Source: an uncultured Oscillospiraceae bacterium
GTDB taxonomy: Bacteria; Bacillota; Clostridia; Oscillospirales; Oscillospiraceae
NCBI GenBank assembly: GCA_947599925.1
Contig: CANQFT010000009.1
Coordinates: 1-64,000 of the forward strand
Length of the DNA stretch: 64,000 bases
Direction: 5' to 3'
Position 1 is the first letter of the stretch. Every line of letters starts with the position of its first letter. Both the position numbers and the translations under genes were made by a program. Below are positions 59,356 to 64,000 of the stretch, piece after piece. A model generated the notes under the pieces. That model was not told where the DNA came from. It did no database searches and saw nothing but the letters and a program-made list of their open reading frames with translations.

Positions 59356-61950
59356 ATGAAGAAACGCTTGATGGCCCTGGCCCTCTGCGCGGCGCTGGGG
59401 CTGTCCCTGCTGCCTGGGGCGGCTCTGGCCGCTGAGGAGGGGGACGACGTCGTCCAGAGGGCGGCGGAGCTGGTCCGGGACAACCTCTCCCAGCCCGACA
59501 GCACCGTGGCCGCTCCCGCCTCCGGAAAGACCTATCCGGCGGCCTTCGACCTGCGGGCCGCGGACCTGAACGGCGACGGCGAGCCGGAGAACTACGTCAC
59601 CCCCGTGAAGCGCCAGAACCCCTACGGCACCTGCTGGGGCTTTGCCGCCATCGCCGCGGCGGAGACCAGCGTCCTCACGGAGATGGGGACCCCCTATGAC
59701 CAGATGCCCCTGGACTTCTCGGAGCGGCACCTGGCCTGGTTCGCCGGAACTCCCCTGCCCGAGAGCCACTCCACCCAGGGCGGCGAGGGGATCTACCAGC
59801 CCGGCGCGGAGGAGAACTCCTCCGCCCGCTTCACCGGCGCGAACGCCCTCACCGCCACGTCCATCTTCTCCTCCACCGTGGGCCCGGTGCCGGAGTCCAT
59901 GGCCCCCTACCAGGGCAAGGAGGGGAAGATCGACTACTACCAGAACGGCGAGCCGAACCAGTACAGCCCCGATGACGACTGGTCCCTGGACGAGTCCCTC
60001 CGCCAGTTCACCGCCGCGCCCCTGGAGGAGAGCTATCTTCTCCCCAGCCCCGCCACCTTCGTCAAGGACGAGACGGGGAACACCTATCACTACGTCTACA
60101 ACCCCGCCGGGACCGAGGCCATCAAGGGCGAGCTGATGGCGGGCCGGGCGGTGACGGTCATCTTCCACTCCGACTCCTCCCTGCCCGGAGATGAGACCGC
60201 GGAGGAGTACATCAACCCGGAGACCTGGGCCCATTACACCCCCAAGAACGCCCTGGAGGGTGAGGGCGGAGAGCGCATCAACCACGCGGTGACCATCGTG
60301 GGGTGGGACGACGACTACGCCGTCTCCAACTTCACCGCCAGCAACCCCCTGCCCCCGGCCCCCGGCGCCTGGATCGTGAAGAACAGCTGGGGCGCCGCCA
60401 GCCAGGAGTTCCCCAACCACTATAACTGGGGCGTGGAGGGCTACTTCTACCTGTCCTACTACGACCACACCATCACCACGCCGGAGAGCCTGAACTTCTA
60501 CACCGACCTCATGCGTAACGCCCAGGCGGGGGCGAAGCAGGAGCTGGGGGTGGCCAAGTACGACTATATGCCCACCTACGCGGACCAGGTGCGCTATGTC
60601 CAGCTGGACAAGCCCGCCGCCATGGCCAACGTGTTCCACGTGGAGGAGTCCGACGGGCCGGTGTCCCTGCGCTCCCTGTCCTTCCAGACGGAGACCCCCA
60701 ACACCACCGTCACCTTTGAGGTGTACCTCCTGCGGGACGGGTACGCCTCCCCTCTCGACGGGGAGATGGTCTGCACCCAGACCAAGAGCTACCCCTACGG
60801 CGGCTACCACCAGATCGAGCTGGTGGACCGGCCCGTCTTCCCCGTGGGCGCGTCCTTCTCCATCGTGGTCACCTGCCAAGGGGCCGACGGGCAGTATGAG
60901 CTGGCCAACGAGCGCTACCAGTCCAAGCTCATGGCGGATCTCTACGGGCTGCTGAACCTGACCCAAGCCTACGGCGTGGGGGTCATCAACCCCGGAGAGA
61001 GCTTTATGAGCTTTACTGACGATGACGGGACGGTCCGCTGGGCGGACTGGTCCGCGGTGGTGGCCCAGGCCACGGAGAACAGCCTGGCCGCCCTGGACCA
61101 GCTCGGCATGAACGACGCGTTGAAGCGGACGGCGGAGGCTAAAGAGGCCCTGGCCGCGGCCCGCGCCGCCTATCTGGAAGCTCACCCGGAGGTGGACAGC
61201 GGGGAGATCCCGGCGATGGCTGACAACAGCGAGGCGCTGCCGGAGGAGCTGCGCCCCTACAACGACGCCTACCTCCAGGAAGGCGGCGCGGTATACAGCA
61301 TCATCCTGGCGGCCGCCACCGAGACGGTGGACGGCTTCGCCCTGTACGCCAGCGACAACTTCCCCGTGGCCGCCACCCTGGAGCGGGAACCCTTTGCCGA
61401 TCTGGGTCTGGGGCAGGGCGAGACCCCCCACTGGGCGGCGCGGGCCGTGGATATGGCCCGGCGGCTGGGGCTGATGGAGGGGGAGAGCGACACCCTCTTC
61501 GTCCCCGACGCCCCTGTGACCAGGGCCATGGCCGCCCAGGTGCTCTACAACCTGGCCGGCCGGCCGGAGGGGACGGGGACCTCCTTCCCCGACGTGGCCG
61601 CCGGCGCCTGGTACGCCCCGGCGGTGGCCTGGGGCGCGCAGGCGGGCGTGATCCAGGGCTACGACGACGGCAATTTCGGCCCGGAGGACCCGGTGACGCG
61701 GGAACAGCTGGCCAGCCTGATCTACCGCTATGAGCAGTCCCAGGGCGGCGGCCTCACCGGAGAGTGGGCCTCCCAGCTGCCCTTCAGCGACCTGGAGGCC
61801 CTGTCCGACTGGGCGCTGGAGGCGGCGACCTGGTGCAATACGCAGGGCGTGATGACCGGCAAGACCGGCGGGCGCTTCGACCCCGCCGGGACCGCGACCC
61901 GCGGAGAGCTGGCGACCATCCTCACCAGATATACCCAAATTGTCAAATAA
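59356..61950 (+). CDS. C1-family cysteine protease with lectin-like and SLH domains
   Basis: An 864-residue surface protease. ATG 59356 follows AAAGGAG. Signal peptide ends about residue 26 (ALAA). The papain-fold catalytic domain has Gln/Cys in QNPYGTCWGFAAIAAAE, His in NHAVTIVGWDD and Asn in IVKNSWG. A lectin-like domain follows (about 395-540: VRYVQLDKPAAMANVF...). Three SLH repeats close the protein at about residues 690-864, each 'FxDv...AxxWA...G.I.G', the last with GGRFDPAGTATRGELATIL. SLH domains bind secondary cell-wall polymers, so the protease is cell-wall bound. Its last codons ATT GTC AAA TAA lie in the first arm of repeat copy 5. Confidence 0.94.
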   Translation: MKKRLMALALCAALGLSLLPGAALAAEEGDDVVQRAAELVRDNLSQPDSTVAAPASGKTYPAAFDLRAADLNGDGEPENYVTPVKRQNPYGTCWGFAAIAAAETSVLTEMGTPYDQMPLDFSERHLAWFAGTPLPESHSTQGGEGIYQPGAEENSSARFTGANALTATSIFSSTVGPVPESMAPYQGKEGKIDYYQNGEPNQYSPDDDWSLDESLRQFTAAPLEESYLLPSPATFVKDETGNTYHYVYNPAGTEAIKGELMAGRAVTVIFHSDSSLPGDETAEEYINPETWAHYTPKNALEGEGGERINHAVTIVGWDDDYAVSNFTASNPLPPAPGAWIVKNSWGAASQEFPNHYNWGVEGYFYLSYYDHTITTPESLNFYTDLMRNAQAGAKQELGVAKYDYMPTYADQVRYVQLDKPAAMANVFHVEESDGPVSLRSLSFQTETPNTTVTFEVYLLRDGYASPLDGEMVCTQTKSYPYGGYHQIELVDRPVFPVGASFSIVVTCQGADGQYELANERYQSKLMADLYGLLNLTQAYGVGVINPGESFMSFTDDDGTVRWADWSAVVAQATENSLAALDQLGMNDALKRTAEAKEALAAARAAYLEAHPEVDSGEIPAMADNSEALPEELRPYNDAYLQEGGAVYSIILAAATETVDGFALYASDNFPVAATLEREPFADLGLGQGETPHWAARAVDMARRLGLMEGESDTLFVPDAPVTRAMAAQVLYNLAGRPEGTGTSFPDVAAGAWYAPAVAWGAQAGVIQGYDDGNFGPEDPVTREQLASLIYRYEQSQGGGLTGEWASQLPFSDLEALSDWALEAATWCNTQGVMTGKTGGRFDPAGTATRGELATILTRYTQIVK

Positions 61951-62059
61951 GCGGCGGGGCCGCTTCTCTGACAGTCCAAAAGCCCCTGAAACCTTGCGGT
62001 TTCAGGGGCTTTTGATTTTTCGCGCCTGGCGGCGCGAAACTCTGCGAGGCTTTTTTGAC
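61939..62059 (+). repeat. Modular hairpin repeat, copy 5 (shortened)
   Basis: It begins with an imperfect D module (TGTCAAATAAGCGGC ... CCGCTTCTCTGACA), which includes the stop codon of the C1 protease. A separate terminator hairpin (61978-62013) follows, then the A module TTTCGCGCC-TGGC-GGCGCGAAA CTCTGCGAGGC and its T-run. C and B modules are absent. Confidence 0.8.
61978..62013. terminator. Bidirectional terminator between C1 protease and symporter
   Basis: A perfect 16-bp stem AAAAGCCCCTGAAACC / GGTTTCAGGGGCTTTT with a TTGC loop serves the convergent genes on both sides. Confidence 0.88.
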
Positions 62060-62071
62060 CTCTGCGGCGGG

Positions 62072-63694
62072 TCACGCCCGGCCCGCTTTGGCGGGCTTCC
62101 GTCCGCCGCGGCGGAGGGTGTCCCCGTCCAGCATATCCAGCGAGCCGCCCACCACAGTCAGGCCCATCTGCAGCACGAACAGGTCTACCGCTGTGGCGGT
62201 GAACTCCAAGACCACGTTCAGCGCCGTGGTGATGGCCACCGCCTCGGCGGGAACGCCCAACTGGACGAAGAGCAATGTATAGCAGGTCAAGGTGCTGCCC
62301 GGCACCGGCGGGGCGGCGATGGCCAGGACCGCGGTGATGAACAGCGCCGTCAACAGCCAGGACAGGGAGATGGTCACGTCGTAGACCTCCGCCATGCTCA
62401 GCGCCGCCGCCATGAACATCACCGACGCGCCGGGCATAAAGACCACCTGGCCCAAGGGGACGCCGAAGCGGATGATCTTGGGGTCGATGCCCAGGTCCTC
62501 CTCACAGCAGGCCACGTTGGTGGGGTAAGCCGCCACGGAGGAGGCGGTGCTCAGTCCCACCAGGAAGGTGGGCAGGGTCTTTTTCAAGATCACGCCGGGC
62601 CGCACCCGGTTTTTGAGGCACACCCAGACCACGTAGACCAGCATGATCAGCACATAGCCCGCCGCCATAGCCGGAAGGATCTTATAGGAGTGGAGCAGGA
62701 CGGCCAGGTCGTCGCTGAGGAGCATATTGAGGATGCTCCCAAAGACGAACACCGGCACCATAGCGCTCACCGCCCCCATGATGAGCTGGACCACATAGTT
62801 GGCCTGTTCGATGAAGGTGGCCGCCACCGAGACCTTCTCTCCCAGGATCAACACCGCGATGCCGATCAGCACCGCCACGAAGATGATCTGGAGGGGGTTG
62901 CCTTCCGTAAAGGGAGTGAAGAAGTTGTCCGGGACAATGTCCAGCACCATCTCCATCAGCTCCGAGGGATCGAAGGCGGACCCGCCCCCGGCAGTCACCG
63001 GGAACAGAGGAAGCATGACCGCGCTCCCCACCGCCGTGAGGAGGAAGGTCATCAACACGAAGTGGGAGACCATCCGCTTGCCGATGCGGCCAAAGGTGGC
63101 CGTGTCGCCGATACAGCAGATGCCCCAGGTCACAGACAGGAAGATCATGGGCCCCGCCACCGCGGAGAGCAGACCCATAAAGGTGCCGAAGATGGGGTCG
63201 ATGATCTTGCCGGTGATGACGCCCCGGACCTCGCCGGGCAAAAACTGGCCCAGGAGACCCAGGACCACCGCCAGCCCCACGGCGATGCCCATGGAGGCCA
63301 TGGGGGACTGCTTCCGCTCCGGTTTGGGGGTGAACAGGACCCGGTTGGTCCCGTCCCGGTACTGCCACAGAGGGGCCAGGCCCATGTTCGCCATCATGCC
63401 CGACAACATGGCCCCGCCCTCGGCCGGCTCGTTCCCCTCCCGGAAGGGGTCCAGGCTCTCGCCGGGAATCGCCGCCTCCACCCGGATGGAGCGCAGACGG
63501 CGCTGGAGGCAGAGGGAGAACCGCTGGGCCGCGTTCCGCTCCCGGTAGTTCAGCAGGGCCTCTTCCATGGCAAGCCGGACCTGCAGGGCCTCCCGCTTCG
63601 CCACATGGGCCTGGGCCAGAAATTGGCCGATGGCCTCGCTGGCGGCGTCGATCCCGCCATCGGTCAGGTCGTATTCTTTTATGATCTTTTCCAT
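62072..63694 (-). CDS. SLC1-type dicarboxylate/amino-acid:cation symporter with N-terminal ATPase-like domain
   Basis: A 540-residue membrane transporter. The SLC1 (DAACS/GltP) core occupies about residues 130-520: KIIDPIFGTFMGLLSAVAGP, the serine-rich re-entrant loop FLVGLSTASSVAAYPTN, and PPVPGSTLTCYTLL with ALNVVLEFTATAVDLFV for the substrate and Na+ sites. Unlike standard members, residues 1-120 are not membrane helices but resemble a GHKL/anti-sigma-type ATPase: RLAMEEALLNYRERN (N-box-like) and DGTNRVLFTPK near its end; the glycine boxes look degenerate. ATG 63694 has weak AAAAGGGC upstream. A paralog lies just upstream in the same direction. Confidence 0.88.
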   Translation of the reverse strand: MEKIIKEYDLTDGGIDAASEAIGQFLAQAHVAKREALQVRLAMEEALLNYRERNAAQRFSLCLQRRLRSIRVEAAIPGESLDPFREGNEPAEGGAMLSGMMANMGLAPLWQYRDGTNRVLFTPKPERKQSPMASMGIAVGLAVVLGLLGQFLPGEVRGVITGKIIDPIFGTFMGLLSAVAGPMIFLSVTWGICCIGDTATFGRIGKRMVSHFVLMTFLLTAVGSAVMLPLFPVTAGGGSAFDPSELMEMVLDIVPDNFFTPFTEGNPLQIIFVAVLIGIAVLILGEKVSVAATFIEQANYVVQLIMGAVSAMVPVFVFGSILNMLLSDDLAVLLHSYKILPAMAAGYVLIMLVYVVWVCLKNRVRPGVILKKTLPTFLVGLSTASSVAAYPTNVACCEEDLGIDPKIIRFGVPLGQVVFMPGASVMFMAAALSMAEVYDVTISLSWLLTALFITAVLAIAAPPVPGSTLTCYTLLFVQLGVPAEAVAITTALNVVLEFTATAVDLFVLQMGLTVVGGSLDMLDGDTLRRGGRKPAKAGRA

Positions 63695-63764
63695 GCCCTT
63701 TTAGAACCCCTTTCCTCACCGGCGGCGGCACACAGCCCCGCCGCTTCGTGGACACATACCGCTC

Positions 63765-63793
63765 ATTTTACACGAAATGTCTGTCCAATGCAA
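63765..63793 (-). promoter_or_regulatory. Promoter of first symporter gene
   Basis: On the minus strand TTGCAT (63788-63793) is 17 bp from TAAAAT (63765-63770), between the two symporter genes, so they need not share a transcript. Confidence 0.65.
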
Positions 63794-63837
63794 CCCCAAG
63801 TGAGGAAAAATGGCCCCTGGGCGGGCGCTTTTCGCCC

Positions 63838-64000
63838 TTACGCCACCTTCGCCTTGTCCGCCGCCCGCTTCCGTTGGCGGAGGGTGTCCGTATCCAGCAT
63901 ATCCAGCGAGCCGCTCACCACCGTCAGGCCCATCTGCAAGGCGAACAGATTCATCGCCGTGGCGGTACAATCCAGCACCACGTTCAGCGCCGTGGTGATG
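63838..64000 (-). CDS. Second SLC1-type symporter, C-terminal fragment at window edge
   Basis: The last 53 codons and stop of a gene entering from the right. The translation ITTALNVVLDCTATAMNLFA, then LQMGLTVVSGSLDMLDTDTLR, is nearly the same as the C-terminus of the complete symporter (ALNVVLEFTATAVDLFV ...), so this is a tandem paralog. The transport core, and whether it also has the N-terminal ATPase-like domain, are outside the window. Confidence 0.88.
   Translation of the reverse strand, partial: ITTALNVVLDCTATAMNLFALQMGLTVVSGSLDMLDTDTLRQRKRAADKAKVA

Noticed and set aside
59278-61938. Minus-strand frame of 886 residues opposite the C1 protease
   Set aside because: The plus-strand frame has a signal peptide, catalytic Cys/His/Asn and three SLH domains; the minus-strand frame has none.

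Overview
This window looks like chromosomal DNA of a high-GC gut-type Clostridia, probably family Oscillospiraceae (Flavonifractor / Lawsonibacter / Pseudoflavonifractor-like). That is inferred from clostridial protein types (single-chain PurL, DUF4358 and DUF1836 proteins, Prp with an extended L27, SLH-anchored protease) combined with GC-rich codon use. No tRNA, rRNA, phage, IS transposase or CRISPR array is visible. Promoters of the sigma-A type (TTGNNN-N16/17-TANNNT) can be read in many intergenic regions and were used to fix several start codons.

Layout. (1) 1-23888, minus strand: the 5' part of one gigantic secreted protein gene, at least 7,962 codons and running off the left edge. It has about 50 RCC1-type beta-propeller repeats broken up by non-RCC1 interludes. 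(2) 24175-26290, minus: HAD phosphatase, SGNH-type exported hydrolase and DUF4358 lipoprotein, translationally coupled. (3) 26369-35157, minus: secA - pgeF - peptide-type solute-binding lipoprotein - purL, probably one operon. (4) 35329-40749, mostly plus: rlmD, an AIM24/TIGR00266 protein, hsp20 (minus, under a CIRCE operator), then rplU-prp-rpmA behind a leader, and obgE. (5) 40803-43595, minus: nifS-type cysteine desulfurase - IscU-type scaffold - mnmA, one sulfur-trafficking operon ending in tRNA thiolation. (6) 44051-53308, minus: ppdK, a P2A-type cation ATPase, then DUF1836 - degV - prmA - metallophosphatase. (7) 53467-64000: TetR regulator, PepSY/copper-amine-oxidase-N lipoprotein, flavin reductase, beta-CASP metallo-hydrolase, iron/thiamine-type binding lipoprotein, C1 protease with SLH domains, and two tandem SLC1-type symporters. 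The sequenced symporter carries an N-terminal ATPase-like domain, and the other runs off the right edge.

Two things stand out. First, the giant RCC1 gene, whose antisense strand in the same codon register is open for about 20 kb and could easily be mis-annotated. Second, a family of roughly 200-bp modular, multi-hairpin intergenic repeats with three long copies, two shortened derivatives and one possible remnant. They sit at gene 3' ends. One copy has replaced the normal C-terminus of MnmA, and the stems of different copies are kept paired by compensatory changes.
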